DNA of 64,000 nt from an uncultured Faecalibacterium sp. (GCA_934524985.1 CAKSYT010000002.1:62001-126000); one strand, 5' to 3'. Counted from the stretch's first letter, positions 9,338 to 18,446 are shown. Notes: a model not told the origin generated them from the letters alone. Program-made: numbers and translations.

Positions 9338-9724
9338 TCAGTACCTCCACTGCGCCCCGCCCGCCGGTGCATAGCTGCGCCGCATCCACGCCGCAAACTC
9401 CTGCACCGCGTCCGCATACAGCTGCATCTCGTTGGCCCCCCGCGCCGTCTCGCCCAGTGCCAGATCCATCTGTGCGCACAGCCAGTGCGGGTAAATGCTC
9501 CCCGCAAAGGCTTCCGGCACCATCAGCTCGGTGTCATACTCCAGCCCGTCCCACCAGCTCACGTCCGCGCCTATTGCGTCAAAGTCCCCGCAGCTTGAGC
9601 GCTCCACCACCGTTTTGCGCAGCCGCGCATCGCACTCCCGCAGCCAGTTCTGCTTCAGCCGGTCATCAAAGTCGTTGTTCGGCCGCATCCCGTCGGCCAT
9701 CTCCACCGCCATCCCCGCCGTCAT
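9338..9724 (-). CDS. Putative head-tail connector, 128 aa
   Basis: ATG 9724 follows GAAAGGAGAACGAC. The frame opens 35 codons earlier, but that extension crosses a terminator hairpin and is rejected. The small acidic helical protein (VPEAFAGSIYPHWLCAQMDLALGE, split here only by position) has the size and place of gp6/gp4-like connectors that follow the capsid gene. It lies immediately upstream of the large tail protein. The assignment rests on size, position and helical composition, not on a diagnostic motif. Confidence 0.55.
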   Translation of the reverse strand: MTAGMAVEMADGMRPNNDFDDRLKQNWLRECDARLRKTVVERSSCGDFDAIGADVSWWDGLEYDTELMVPEAFAGSIYPHWLCAQMDLALGETARGANEMQLYADAVQEFAAWMRRSYAPAGGAQWRY

Positions 9725-9742
9725 GTCGTTCTCCTTTCTATC

Positions 9743-9782
9743 AAAAACACCCGGCACAGCAAGTGCCTGCCGTACCGGGTGT
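9743..9782 (-). terminator. Rho-independent terminator after the capsid genes
   Basis: Perfect arms ACACCCGG and CCGGGTGT, with a smaller GGCAC/GTGCC hairpin in the loop, are followed on the minus strand by TTTTT. It separates the scaffold-capsid-102aa block from the connector and tail genes. It could act as a partial stop giving higher capsid than tail expression. Confidence 0.75.
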
Positions 9783-9844
9783 CTATCCGTTTTAACTTGC
9801 CGGTAACTTGCCAGCAAGCTGCGGCACAATGCCGCCGGGCGGTC

Positions 9845-10153
9845 TTACAGCCGCTGCAATGCAGGCACGTCCTGCGCTTTTGCAACCGCCGCCGCGATCT
9901 TCTCATTTGCTGCGTTGTCCATCTCCTCGCTGTGGCGCAGCACCTCGGCCACCGCCGCAGGCACCTCCACGTCCACACCGCGCTGGATCAGATACGCCTC
10001 GCCGTTCACGCTCACAAAGCGTGCGCCGGAGTACCGGCCGTTGTCCTTGAACAGATGGATGATCTCCGTCTTGGGCTTTTCCGCCTGCACCGCCTCGGTG
10101 CCCACGTCCTCCACAGGCTTTTCCGCCTGCACCGCTGCCTTCTTCTCTGCCAT
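9845..10153 (-). CDS. Small post-capsid protein (possible head accessory), 102 aa
   Basis: ATG 10153 has an AGGAG site. The first 30 residues contain a repeat (AVQAEKP at about 6-12 and 21-27). The rest includes an IIHLFKDNGRYSGARFVSVNG segment and an Ala-rich helix. It is the last gene before a terminator and lies 15 nt after the major capsid gene. That is where head-stabilising or decoration proteins often sit. The function is inferred from position only. Confidence 0.6.
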   Translation of the reverse strand: MAEKKAAVQAEKPVEDVGTEAVQAEKPKTEIIHLFKDNGRYSGARFVSVNGEAYLIQRGVDVEVPAAVAEVLRHSEEMDNAANEKIAAAVAKAQDVPALQRL

Positions 10154-10168
10154 GTTTATTCTCCTTTC

Positions 10169-11200
10169 TCAGTTCGCCTGTGCCTTTGCGCTGTACCGCT
10201 CAGAACAGCTCTCAATGCGCACCATGTACTGCTCGCTCAGGCGCTCTGCGGTCTTCACGGCCTTCCAGCCCACGGACGCGCGCTGGTTCAGCGGGTCGTC
10301 GCCGTAGCCCAGCTGCTTCACAATGTGCTGCAAACCGCCGCCCTCCAGCTCGGTGGTGGCGTAGGCGTGTGCGCCCAGCACCAGCGTGCCGAACACGGCC
10401 AGACCCTCCGGGCATCCGGTGCCCTTCCAGATCTTTGCCTCGCTGGTCTCCACAAAGCGCACATTGTTGATCTTGCCGATCTCGCCCTCAAAGATCTCCT
10501 CGGGGCTCGCGTACTTGTGGGCCTCCACCCAGTTGGGGTCGCGCTTGATGTCGTAGGTGGCATACGGATGGATGATACACACATAGCTGCCGCCCGCGTT
10601 GCCCACGGGGTCCGCGTTCTGCACCTTCAGCTGCGCCACCGCCTGATCGATCAGGTCCACGGTCAGCTGTGCGGTCTTGTCCAGATCTGCCCGGCTGGTC
10701 ACCGCCGTCTCCGCGCCGCCCGCGCCGATCTTGGGTGCATAGATCACGTTGGTGCCGCCGCACAGGATGTCCCGCACAATGGTGTCCATGGTTCTGCCGG
10801 ACTGGCTCGCCAGCACGCTGGTAGCCTGCACCACGTTGTTGTCGATGGTGGTCATCTGCACCATGTCGGTCAGGGGCACCCAGCCGCCGTACTGGTGCAC
10901 CTCAGCGGTCACCGTGCTCACGGTCAGTGCCTGGCCTTCCGGGGTCACGCCCTCGGTCAGCGGGGTCAGTGCCTTCGGCAGTGCCTCATACTTGCGGAAC
11001 TCAATGGTCTTGCCATTGTTCGCAGGGATGGGGTAGCTGTCGCCAAACTGGTCATGCACCAGCGCCGGAAGTGCCTGATCGATCAGGCGCTTCTCGTAAA
11101 AAGTCTTCATCTCCGCGGTCATACCGCTGGAGCCGGTGGTGTTCTGCAGCTGCTCGTGGGCATCCGCAAACTGCTGCAGGTTCATCTTCTTCCACTTCAT
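10169..11200 (-). CDS. Major capsid protein, N4-gp56 family, 343 aa
   Basis: ATG 11200 (MKWKKMNLQQFA) follows AAGGAGGACACAAGA; a TTG 18 bases upstream lies inside the ribosome site and is rejected. Sequence typical of N4-gp56-type HK97-fold capsid proteins follows (TMDTIVRDILCGGTNVIYA; YGGWVPLTDMVQMTTID). Residues 6-12, MNLQQFA followed by D, match the Prp protease cleavage motif known from bacterial L27 and from staphylococcal phage capsid and scaffold proteins. Mature capsid is therefore predicted to begin at D13. The gene lies downstream of the scaffold fusion that carries a Prp domain. Confidence 0.88.
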   Translation of the reverse strand: MKWKKMNLQQFADAHEQLQNTTGSSGMTAEMKTFYEKRLIDQALPALVHDQFGDSYPIPANNGKTIEFRKYEALPKALTPLTEGVTPEGQALTVSTVTAEVHQYGGWVPLTDMVQMTTIDNNVVQATSVLASQSGRTMDTIVRDILCGGTNVIYAPKIGAGGAETAVTSRADLDKTAQLTVDLIDQAVAQLKVQNADPVGNAGGSYVCIIHPYATYDIKRDPNWVEAHKYASPEEIFEGEIGKINNVRFVETSEAKIWKGTGCPEGLAVFGTLVLGAHAYATTELEGGGLQHIVKQLGYGDDPLNQRASVGWKAVKTAERLSEQYMVRIESCSERYSAKAQAN

Positions 11201-11251
11201 TCTTGTGTCCTCCTTCAAAGGTTTATCTCTCTCACGCCCTCGCGTGGGAAA

Positions 11252-12664
11252 TCACAGTACAATTTTTTCTCCCCGCCGTGCCCGGCGTTCCAGCTCCTCC
11301 CGCTGTCGGCGGGTGGTGTTGCTGATGTCAAACTTGGTGGTCACCGCGCCGCCGGGGCGGGTGCCGTTCTCGCCGGGTCTCGCCGCCCGCTGCTGGATCC
11401 GCGCCGTCACGCCCTGCTCCACGGTCTGGGCGGTGCGTGCGGTGGCCTGCTCCATAATGTGGTTAAAGTAGGCCGCCCGGTATGCGTCCGGCAGGCTCAC
11501 GCCCCGCCGCATCAGCTCGCCCACCTGTTCGTTCGCCAGCACCTCGCCCAGATCAAAGTCCGGGTACTGGGCTTTCAGCTGCGCCGCTTCGGCATCCCAC
11601 TGCGCCCGGATCTGTGCCGCCCGCTGCTGCCGCGCCGCCTCCTGCTGTGCCGCCTGCAGCTTTGCGTTCTGGTCGTTGGCTCTGCGCAGGTCGCTCTCCA
11701 TCTTGTCCAGTTCCCGCGCCGTTTTCACGCTCACGCCCCGCTGCTGCGCCAGTTCCTCGTAATAGGCATCGTCCTTCACCTTGCCGTTCTTCACGGCCTC
11801 GATCAGTCCGTCCACGTCCTCGCCGTCCACGCCGTAGGCCTCGCTCAGCGCCTGCCGCAGGGCAGCCGCCTTGGGGTCAGCGTGCACCGCCTCGCCCGCC
11901 TTGATGATGGCCTGCTGCATCACCTCGTTAAAGATGTCGCTGTACTCGCCCCGCACCAGCTCCCCAAAGGCCTTGCGCTTTTCCTCCGGGGTCTTTTCCG
12001 CCTTCTGCTCCCGCAGATTCTCTTCCTCTGCTTCAGGCTTCCCACTTTCCTGCGGCTGCGTCTCCTGTGCCGGTTCGCTTGCCGTCTCCTGTGCCGGTGC
12101 CGCCGGGCTTGCCTTGCTCCGCAGCGCACCGCTGCGCCGCGCCAGCCGCTCCTGTGCCGGACGCAACGCAGGCTCCTGCACCGCCGGTGCTGCCTCCGCG
12201 CCGCCCTCTCCGGCAGCAGCACTGCCGCCAGCGTCACCATCTGCAAACAGCTGCAGGTTCATCTTCCCATCCACCATGTCCGGCAACTCCGCCGGGTCCG
12301 GTGCCTTGCCGTCCGCAAACACCATGTTCACCTCAAGTTCCACGTTCTCCGGGTAGCTCTCTGCCAGCGCGTCCAGTCCGTCCTGTACCAGCTCCACCCA
12401 TGCTTCCACCGTGTTGCAGCTTTCACGGGTCGGGGTCACCTCTACGCGCATCCAGCCCTCGCCGTGCGCCACAGCGCCCAGCGCCACAAGGCCTGCCCGC
12501 GCAGCCTCCTCCACCTCGTTGGCAAGGGTCTGCATCAGGCAGCTTACCGCTGCGCACACAATGTCCTGTCCGTACTTTCCCGCGCCCGCATGGCCTTTTG
12601 CCTTCACCTCGTAGCTAATCTTTTCGTCGTTCCATACCGTGCGCATCACACTTGCTTCGATCAT
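11252..12664 (-). CDS. Prp cysteine protease fused to capsid scaffold protein, 470 aa
   Basis: ATG 12664 follows AAAGGAGAAAGAGC. Residues about 6-115 match the ribosomal-processing cysteine protease Prp: GHA at 24-26 with H25, and GQDIVCAAVS at 32-41 with C37. The 12-residue H-to-C spacing equals that of S. aureus Prp (H22, C34). A linker leads to MNLQLFA at 135-141, a Prp-type cleavage site. Residues about 142-470 are Ala/Glu/Gln-rich and coiled-coil-like, as in scaffolds, ending in a basic helix (RRQREELERRARRGEKIVL). The gene sits between portal and capsid, the usual scaffold position. The frame is uninterrupted, so this is a true fusion unless an internal ATG at 12262 also initiates. Predicted action: self-release of the scaffold and N-terminal trimming of the capsid protein. 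Confidence 0.85.
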   Translation of the reverse strand: MIEASVMRTVWNDEKISYEVKAKGHAGAGKYGQDIVCAAVSCLMQTLANEVEEAARAGLVALGAVAHGEGWMRVEVTPTRESCNTVEAWVELVQDGLDALAESYPENVELEVNMVFADGKAPDPAELPDMVDGKMNLQLFADGDAGGSAAAGEGGAEAAPAVQEPALRPAQERLARRSGALRSKASPAAPAQETASEPAQETQPQESGKPEAEEENLREQKAEKTPEEKRKAFGELVRGEYSDIFNEVMQQAIIKAGEAVHADPKAAALRQALSEAYGVDGEDVDGLIEAVKNGKVKDDAYYEELAQQRGVSVKTARELDKMESDLRRANDQNAKLQAAQQEAARQQRAAQIRAQWDAEAAQLKAQYPDFDLGEVLANEQVGELMRRGVSLPDAYRAAYFNHIMEQATARTAQTVEQGVTARIQQRAARPGENGTRPGGAVTTKFDISNTTRRQREELERRARRGEKIVL

Positions 12665-12676
12665 GCTCTTTCTCCT

Positions 12677-14788
12677 TTACTTGTTCGGGTTGTTCACGTC
12701 CATTGCCCGCCGGGCGGCCTGCGTGGAAAGGCTGTTGTCGCTGTCTCCCACGGCTCCGCCCAGGCTGTTGGTGCTGGTTTTTGCGCCTGTGCTGCCGCCA
12801 CTCCCGCCGCCCGCAGCACCCGCCGCCTGTCCGGCTGCGCTCGCCGCTGCGGAAACGTTCGTCCTGTTCTGGCTGTCGATGATGGCGGCCATCTTTTGCA
12901 GCTGTGCTGCCATCTGCTGCAGCTGCTGGTACAGCGTGCCGTTCTGGCTCACCCGCTCCCGCACCTTCTCAATGCCTTCAAAGTCCATCATCTCCAGCGC
13001 AGCCAGCGCCGCGTCCGCGTTCGCCGGTGCAAAAAATCCCAGCTGGTAGCACTCCTTCGCCGTCTCGTTCTGGGAAAGGCGGCTGAAGGTGCTCTTCTTC
13101 GCCGCGCTCACCGTAATGTCGAACACCGGCTCGTGGTCTCCCAGCTGCACCCCGCCCACAACGCCGCCGGGCACCCCGCGCAGCATCTGCGCGCTGAAGG
13201 TGGCATACTCCACCCCGCCGCTCTCGCCGGTAATGCGGTATACCCGCTGCTCGTCGTAGAACTGCCGCATCAACTCAATGATCAGGTAGCACTCCTTCGC
13301 AAACGCCCGGTATGCGCTTTTCAGCATATCCCGGCTCAGCTTGCTGCCCGCCTCCTGCAGCGCCGCAATGGCGCTGGCAGCGGTCAGGCCGCTGGTGGTG
13401 CCGCCCTGGCTCACGTCCCGGTTGCCGCTCACTTCCTTCAGCTCGCTCACCCTGGCATCCCGGTAGGTCATGCAGTTGCCGCTCAGAACGTTCGTCTGCA
13501 GCGGCATAAAGCTGTCGCTGTTCAGCCGCCCCACAACGTGCACGATGTCCTTGCTGAAGTCCGCCAGTTCCTGCTCATTCACCCCCGCCGTGTCGCTCAG
13601 CACAAAGCGCTGCTTTGCCGCCAGCTTCACGTTCTCGTCCATGGCGTGGTTCATCTCGTCAATGGCGGTCTGGGTGTCCTTCATCACATCGATGTACCCA
13701 AACCCCGCCGGGGAATCCTCCTCCATGAACAGCGGGTCAAATACAAAGGGGTATTTCCCGTGGTCGTAAAAGCCCCGCTGCGCCAGCTGCGGGTCGTTCT
13801 CGCTGGCATACAGCACCACGCCGTTGCAGTACTTGCAGTAGTGCAGCACCGTCTGTCCGCCGGGCTGCGCTTTCTTGTAGTACCAGTCCACCACCACGCT
13901 CTTGTCGGTGGTGTCAATGCTGTCATCGTGGATGTACTGCCCCACGTCCAGCCCCTTGCCGGTGTGCCCCTCCATCTGCGGGAAGCGCCCGATCAGCTGC
14001 TCGTTGTCCTCAAGGCTCAGGCTGAACAGGTGCGGCGACTGCTGAATATCCTCCACCCCCGGTGCCCAGTACAGCATCAGCAGGTTCACACTCTGGATGC
14101 TGATGTCGCCCAGCCCTTCCCGCAGCACCGGATCCCAGAAGATGCCCTTCACGCCGGTGCCGGTCTTGAGCTTGCGCCACCATGTGTCGCTGTACACCTG
14201 CTCGTAGTTGCACTGCTCCAGCACCGCCGGGATCACCTTGGAAAGGGTTCTTGCCGTCTCCTCGTCATCCGCCGCTCTCGGCAGCACGTTCGGCTCCGGG
14301 TAGTTGTCCATGGCATCCGCGTGCTTGTTGGCAATGCTGTTGAACAGCCACCCGCTGGAGGGCTGCGGCTTTCCCTCCATCATCTTGTTCTGGTAGTTCT
14401 TCCAGTGCCCCATGCGGAACCACAGCTCGTTTTCAATGATCCGCTTGTCCAGCGCCGCCTTGCCGGTCTTGTACCGCTGCAGGATCTCTCCCGCCTTGGC
14501 CACTTCCTCCGGCCCGATCACCGTCTCCGCAGCCGCGCTCACCGGTGCGCGCTCGCCATCATCGCCCTGCAAAAGGCTCTGCATGGCATCGTCCCGCCCG
14601 GTGCCGGGTCTCGCGGTGCTCACCATCCGGTCCCCCTCGCTCATGCCGCCGGGGTTCGCTTCTGCGGGTCTTGTGTCTGCCGGTGCCTGCTGCGCCCCGG
14701 CCGCCTTGGCCGCCAAGGCCATGATCCGCAGCAGCTTCTCCCCGTCCTGTCCCGCGTTCGGCTGCTGTCCCTCGTATCTTCCTGTCAT
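12677..14788 (-). CDS. Portal protein, P22 type, 703 aa
   Basis: ATG 14788 follows AAGGAG. Its length and sequence match P22-like portals: an N-terminal disordered region, GKYPFVFDPLFMEEDSPAGF, then DTQTAIDEMNHAMDENV and the central LAAKQRF block. It also contains a YCKYCNGV Cys pair. The portal forms the dodecameric DNA gate at one capsid vertex and binds the terminase. It sits 15 nt after TerL and 12 nt before the scaffold fusion, in the standard packaging order. The C-terminal ~80 residues are Gly/Ser/Ala-rich and probably disordered. Confidence 0.88.
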   Translation of the reverse strand: MTGRYEGQQPNAGQDGEKLLRIMALAAKAAGAQQAPADTRPAEANPGGMSEGDRMVSTARPGTGRDDAMQSLLQGDDGERAPVSAAAETVIGPEEVAKAGEILQRYKTGKAALDKRIIENELWFRMGHWKNYQNKMMEGKPQPSSGWLFNSIANKHADAMDNYPEPNVLPRAADDEETARTLSKVIPAVLEQCNYEQVYSDTWWRKLKTGTGVKGIFWDPVLREGLGDISIQSVNLLMLYWAPGVEDIQQSPHLFSLSLEDNEQLIGRFPQMEGHTGKGLDVGQYIHDDSIDTTDKSVVVDWYYKKAQPGGQTVLHYCKYCNGVVLYASENDPQLAQRGFYDHGKYPFVFDPLFMEEDSPAGFGYIDVMKDTQTAIDEMNHAMDENVKLAAKQRFVLSDTAGVNEQELADFSKDIVHVVGRLNSDSFMPLQTNVLSGNCMTYRDARVSELKEVSGNRDVSQGGTTSGLTAASAIAALQEAGSKLSRDMLKSAYRAFAKECYLIIELMRQFYDEQRVYRITGESGGVEYATFSAQMLRGVPGGVVGGVQLGDHEPVFDITVSAAKKSTFSRLSQNETAKECYQLGFFAPANADAALAALEMMDFEGIEKVRERVSQNGTLYQQLQQMAAQLQKMAAIIDSQNRTNVSAAASAAGQAAGAAGGGSGGSTGAKTSTNSLGGAVGDSDNSLSTQAARRAMDVNNPNK

Positions 14789-14803
14789 CGCTTCTCCTTC
14801 TGC

Positions 14804-16264
14804 TTATACCCGCATCACCCGGATGGGGCTGCGGTGTGCATCCATGTCCAGCGGGTCGTCCCGCAGCACCACCTCTTTGCGTACCTGCCGGGGACTGATG
14901 GGGTTTTCCATCAGCACATACCGGCACTCGTCGTAGATGTGGTCCTCCTGCGTGGTGTCAATGTCCTCTACGTTGCTCTCGTCGTACACAAGGTTCGGGA
15001 TGGTGCGGATAAAATGCCTGCAGGTGTCAAATACCTGAAACATCGGCCGCCCCTCCGCGTCAAATGCCAGCCGGTAGTGCAGCTGCATCTTGCCTGCAAT
15101 GCGGGTGTGGTCGCCCGGTCTCCATGTCACAAAGTACGGGTACTTCTCCTGCATCTGGGCAATGCTCTCGCCCTGGCTCTCGTTAAAGATAGCCGGGTCA
15201 GCCACCCCTTGGATCACCCTGCCCTTCAGCATCGGATCGTTCTGCTCTGCCTCCCGGATGCGCCTTGCCTGCTCCACCGGGTCGATGCGCAGTCCCTCGT
15301 TGGGCGTGCCGGTGCAGCCGTATAATTCCTTGATGCGGTAAAGCCGCCCTTCCTCGTCCGCTGCATACCACCCCACCGAGAATGGCTTTGAATAACCAAA
15401 GTCGTACCCGCGCCAGATGTGCCAGTGCGCCGGAATGCGGAAGGGTTTGATCACATGGGTCCATCGCTGATCCTCGTAGTGCGCCGGGTCGTTGCGCCAC
15501 TCGGTAAATACCTGCCCGCTAAAGCTGTCCCAGCTGCCGTACAAAAGCGCCTGCTTTTCGGCCTCCGGTAAGCTTGCTAAGTTGTTCAGGTATCCCGGGT
15601 CGTTTTTCAGCAGCGCCGGGTTGTCAAAGATGGTCGATGGGATAAAGATCCTCGTGCGCCGCATCTTTTCAACGCTGCCGTCCGGCTTTTTCACGTCCAC
15701 CAGCTGCACCATCCGGGTGCCCGGTGGTGCCGGGCTGATGAACCGTGCCTTCACCCAGCCGTGGCCTACGCCGCCGGGGTTGGCCGTTGCCCGGATGTAC
15801 ACCTGCGTGCCCGGGCCGCTGGGTCTGTTGCGGCTCATGAGATAGCTGTACTCCTCCCATGTGAAGTGTGTCAGTTCGTCCACCCCGATAAAGTCATATT
15901 GCTGGCCTTGGTAGTTGTACTTGTCCTGCGCGCGGAACATGGACCCGAAATAGATCTTCGCCCCGCTGGGGAACGTCCAGCAGTGCGCCGAGGAATTGTA
16001 CCTTGCCTTGGGGAAGGCGGGCTTGTAGTACTGCATCGTCTTGTCGATCAGCTCCCGCAGCTGCGGAAAGGTCTTGCGCAGGATCAGTGCCCGGTAGTTC
16101 GGCACATCCACCTGCCGCAGCGCCTCGATCACCAGCGCGTCGCTCTTGCCGCCGCCCGCAGCCCCGCCGTACAGCGCTTCGTCCTCGCACCGTGCCATAA
16201 ACGCCCGCTGCCTCGGTTGCGGCCTCCACACGATGGGTCTGCCCTTATACCGTCCCGCTGCCAT
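14804..16264 (-). CDS. Terminase large subunit, 486 aa
   Basis: The ATP-driven packaging motor and nuclease. The Walker A-like GGAAGGGKS lies at residues 33-41 and Walker B DFIGVDEL around 124-131 (D129-E130). The C-terminal nuclease half begins with WRGYDFGYSKPFS, where the first metal-binding Asp is expected, and continues through GVADPAIF. Its length is typical. It overlaps the small-subunit gene by 20 nt, suggesting coupled translation. Confidence 0.95.
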   Translation of the reverse strand: MAAGRYKGRPIVWRPQPRQRAFMARCEDEALYGGAAGGGKSDALVIEALRQVDVPNYRALILRKTFPQLRELIDKTMQYYKPAFPKARYNSSAHCWTFPSGAKIYFGSMFRAQDKYNYQGQQYDFIGVDELTHFTWEEYSYLMSRNRPSGPGTQVYIRATANPGGVGHGWVKARFISPAPPGTRMVQLVDVKKPDGSVEKMRRTRIFIPSTIFDNPALLKNDPGYLNNLASLPEAEKQALLYGSWDSFSGQVFTEWRNDPAHYEDQRWTHVIKPFRIPAHWHIWRGYDFGYSKPFSVGWYAADEEGRLYRIKELYGCTGTPNEGLRIDPVEQARRIREAEQNDPMLKGRVIQGVADPAIFNESQGESIAQMQEKYPYFVTWRPGDHTRIAGKMQLHYRLAFDAEGRPMFQVFDTCRHFIRTIPNLVYDESNVEDIDTTQEDHIYDECRYVLMENPISPRQVRKEVVLRDDPLDMDAHRSPIRVMRV

Positions 16265-16955
16265 CCAGTACTACCTCCTGCTGCTCGTCCTCTGTCCTTG
16301 GCTCCATCAGCACCGCCGGGGCGCTCTGGCCGCTGTCCCGGTCCGTGTCCGGCACCAGCGCCGCCGCGTTTGCCGCCGCTGTCAGCAGCACCGCCGCCAC
16401 GTTGGCTGCGTCCTTGTCGCTCATGGTCATGCTGTCGTACCGCTCCAACTGCTGTACCAGCGCCTTGCGCGCATCCTCGTCCAGCTGCCGGTCGTAGCTG
16501 CCCGGGCTTGCGTATACCACAAGCCCCGTTTCGGTCGCGTCCACCAGCACCTCGTCCTCGCTTTTCAAGCAGCTTCCCAGCGCAAAGTCCCGCGCCCGCA
16601 CGTCCTCGTCCAGTCTCTGGTGCAGCTTTGCCCGCACCTCGGCAGCTCTCTGGTTCTCGGCCACCCGCTGCTGTAAGTATCCGATCTGCGCCTTTGCCCC
16701 CAGCGCCGCCCGCGCCGCGATCTCCCGCGCCGCCTCCGCTCTGGCCCTGGCAAAAACGCTGTCCGGCTTCCCGGCTTCTTCTGCCATCCAGCTGCGAATG
16801 GTGCTCTCCGGCACGCCGTACTTGCGCGCCACCGCGCAGATGGAGTTCGAGCCGATCATGGCCATCACCACCTCAGCCCGCACCGCCGCCGGGTACTTTT
16901 TCCCCCGGCCCTGCCTGCCGGGCACTGTGTTCTTGCAATACTTCCGCCCCGCCAT
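16245..16955 (-). CDS. Terminase small subunit, 236 aa
   Basis: ATG 16955 follows AAAGGAGGACGGAACCGGC. Residues about 22-60 contain a helix-turn-helix (AVARKYGVPESTIRSWMAEE) like that used by small terminases to recognise the packaging site. A long charged helix follows (about 70-125), then a C-terminal Ala-rich region. It directly precedes and overlaps the TerL gene. A plain phage transcription factor is possible but less likely here. Confidence 0.82.
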   Translation of the reverse strand: MAGRKYCKNTVPGRQGRGKKYPAAVRAEVVMAMIGSNSICAVARKYGVPESTIRSWMAEEAGKPDSVFARARAEAAREIAARAALGAKAQIGYLQQRVAENQRAAEVRAKLHQRLDEDVRARDFALGSCLKSEDEVLVDATETGLVVYASPGSYDRQLDEDARKALVQQLERYDSMTMSDKDAANVAAVLLTAAANAAALVPDTDRDSGQSAPAVLMEPRTEDEQQEVVLDGSGTV

Positions 16956-17143
16956 GCCGGTTCCGTCCTCCTTTGCCCTATGCTTTCAGTCTACCGCATC
17001 CCGCCGGGCAAAATAACTACGGACATTTTCATGTCCTCCGTTTCATCGGAACCCGGGTTGCGGCTCCCAGCATCCGGCATCGCCGTTGCAGCACAAAAAG
17101 ACCGCGCACTGCTGTGCCCAGTCTCTTCCTGTCCCGCCGGGGT

Positions 17144-17425
17144 TCACTCTTCCCGCAGCAGCCCCGCCTGCGCTGCATAGATCCCCACCGTGCTCAGCGC
17201 CTCCAACTCCTTGGTGTAGTATGTGGTGCGCCCGATGTACAGCGCCCGGATCACCGCGTCCTCCCGCAGCCCCTCCATGTACCGCAGCCGCAGCAGCTCC
17301 CAGCACACCGGGTCTGTGTGGGCATAGTAGTCCCGCACCTTCCCCAGTACGCCGTCCCAGCCCGCCGCCCGGCTGCCCGGCTCCCGCAGCGCCCTGCGCA
17401 CCGCCTTCCGCTGCTTTTTCGTCAC
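17144..17425 (-). CDS. Phage late-gene regulator-like protein (ArpU/RinA-like), 93 aa
   Basis: A small basic protein with a sigma-region-4-like C-terminal half (LLRLRYMEGLREDAVIRALY, then YIGRTTYYTKELEAL), where a recognition helix is expected. Proteins of this size just upstream of terminase genes in Firmicutes phages are usually late transcription activators. The start is GTG 17425 and the ribosome site is weak. The 190 nt between it and TerS probably hold the late promoter, although I see no clear consensus. Confidence 0.65.
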   Translation of the reverse strand: MTKKQRKAVRRALREPGSRAAGWDGVLGKVRDYYAHTDPVCWELLRLRYMEGLREDAVIRALYIGRTTYYTKELEALSTVGIYAAQAGLLREE

Positions 17426-17536
17426 CGCCTGCCCTGCCTTTCCCGTCGATCAGCGCCAGCTTTACAATTTCCGGCCGAGTTTTCGCTCTTTCCGCGCGCC
17501 CGCGTTAAAAAGCGCGCAAAAATTTAATTTTATCTG

Positions 17537-18421
17537 TCATGTGCGAGCTTTCGCAAACCCTCTCCGCCGCAAGACCAGATACGCCTGCGGCTCTGTGGCT
17601 TCCCAGCCGTCCGGTCGCGCGCCCTCGCTCTCGTGCAGCTGTCCCGGGTCGTAGATCATCACCTTCACGCACTCCCAGCCCGGGTACCGCTGCTCCCACC
17701 AGTAGGCACAGTCCGCACAGTCGGTGCAGCCCTTGTGCAGCTGCTTGCGGCTCCACCGGCTGTCGTTGGGCCGCTGCTCCTCGGGCAAGATCAGATTTCG
17801 CGTTTCTAAGCACCGCCGCCAGCTGTGGCCGTAGATGTACCCCAGCGTGCCGTTTTTGCCCTGGCCGGAAAGCCCCAGCAGCTTCTTCATGTCCATCCGG
17901 TCCACGTTCATGGTGCCCAGCGGCTCAAACTCCCGGGTCCCCGGGATGCGCCGCCGCCATAGGTCCTCCAGCATCTCCCGCCATTCCCGCCTGTCTGCCT
18001 CGCCCATGCCCACGCATTGGGCAAAGCCGTGCATGTGCAGCCGCCCGGCCTCGCCCTTGCGCACCGCCCACAGCATCAGCCGGATCTTCTCCTTCTCCAC
18101 CCCAAACCGCTTGCAGGTGGCGTACTTCACCCGCCGCGCGTAGTTCTCCACGTCCCTCCAGCAGGCATCCTCGTCCCCGGGCAGATAGCAGTCCTCGTAT
18201 GTACCGGTCAGGAAAAACCCCCGCTTATCAAAATTCGCCAGCACCTTCCGCTGCTTCTTGCGCATACTGGCGGCTTTGTTCCGGCTCTTCTGCCCCTTGT
18301 CGCTCTCCTTGCGCTTCTTTCCCCGCTTGCGGTGCTCCTGATCCGTCACGGCATACACTCCAACGGCCATGTACTCGTCCCCGCACCGGATCTTCTTTTC
18401 CCGGATGTAGCTTTTCCGCAT
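17537..18421 (-). CDS. HUH-superfamily rolling-circle replication initiator-like protein, 294 aa
   Basis: ATG 18421 follows AGGAG. The three HUH-endonuclease motifs appear in order: FFLTGTYED at 69-77 (motif 1), GRLHMHGF at 127-133 with H129 and H131 (motif 2, metal-binding HUH), and GTLGYIYGHSWRR near 191-203 with candidate nucleophiles Y195/Y197 (motif 3). A basic N-terminal tail and a Cys cluster (C232, C235, C238) are extra. The motif order resembles REP proteins of rolling-circle plasmids and microviruses. It is the only replication-type enzyme seen in the prophage, so it may start phage DNA replication. An alternative is a recombination or transposition role. Confidence 0.7.
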   Translation of the reverse strand: MRKSYIREKKIRCGDEYMAVGVYAVTDQEHRKRGKKRKESDKGQKSRNKAASMRKKQRKVLANFDKRGFFLTGTYEDCYLPGDEDACWRDVENYARRVKYATCKRFGVEKEKIRLMLWAVRKGEAGRLHMHGFAQCVGMGEADRREWREMLEDLWRRRIPGTREFEPLGTMNVDRMDMKKLLGLSGQGKNGTLGYIYGHSWRRCLETRNLILPEEQRPNDSRWSRKQLHKGCTDCADCAYWWEQRYPGWECVKVMIYDPGQLHESEGARPDGWEATEPQAYLVLRRRGFAKART

Positions 18422-18446
18422 AGGCTGCTCCTGTAATTCTCTCTTT

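Noticed and set aside
9779..15325. A 1,848-codon plus-strand frame across the phage head genes
   Set aside because: It is antisense to terminase, portal, scaffold and capsid genes, which all have family motifs and ribosome sites. Long antisense frames are common at this GC content.
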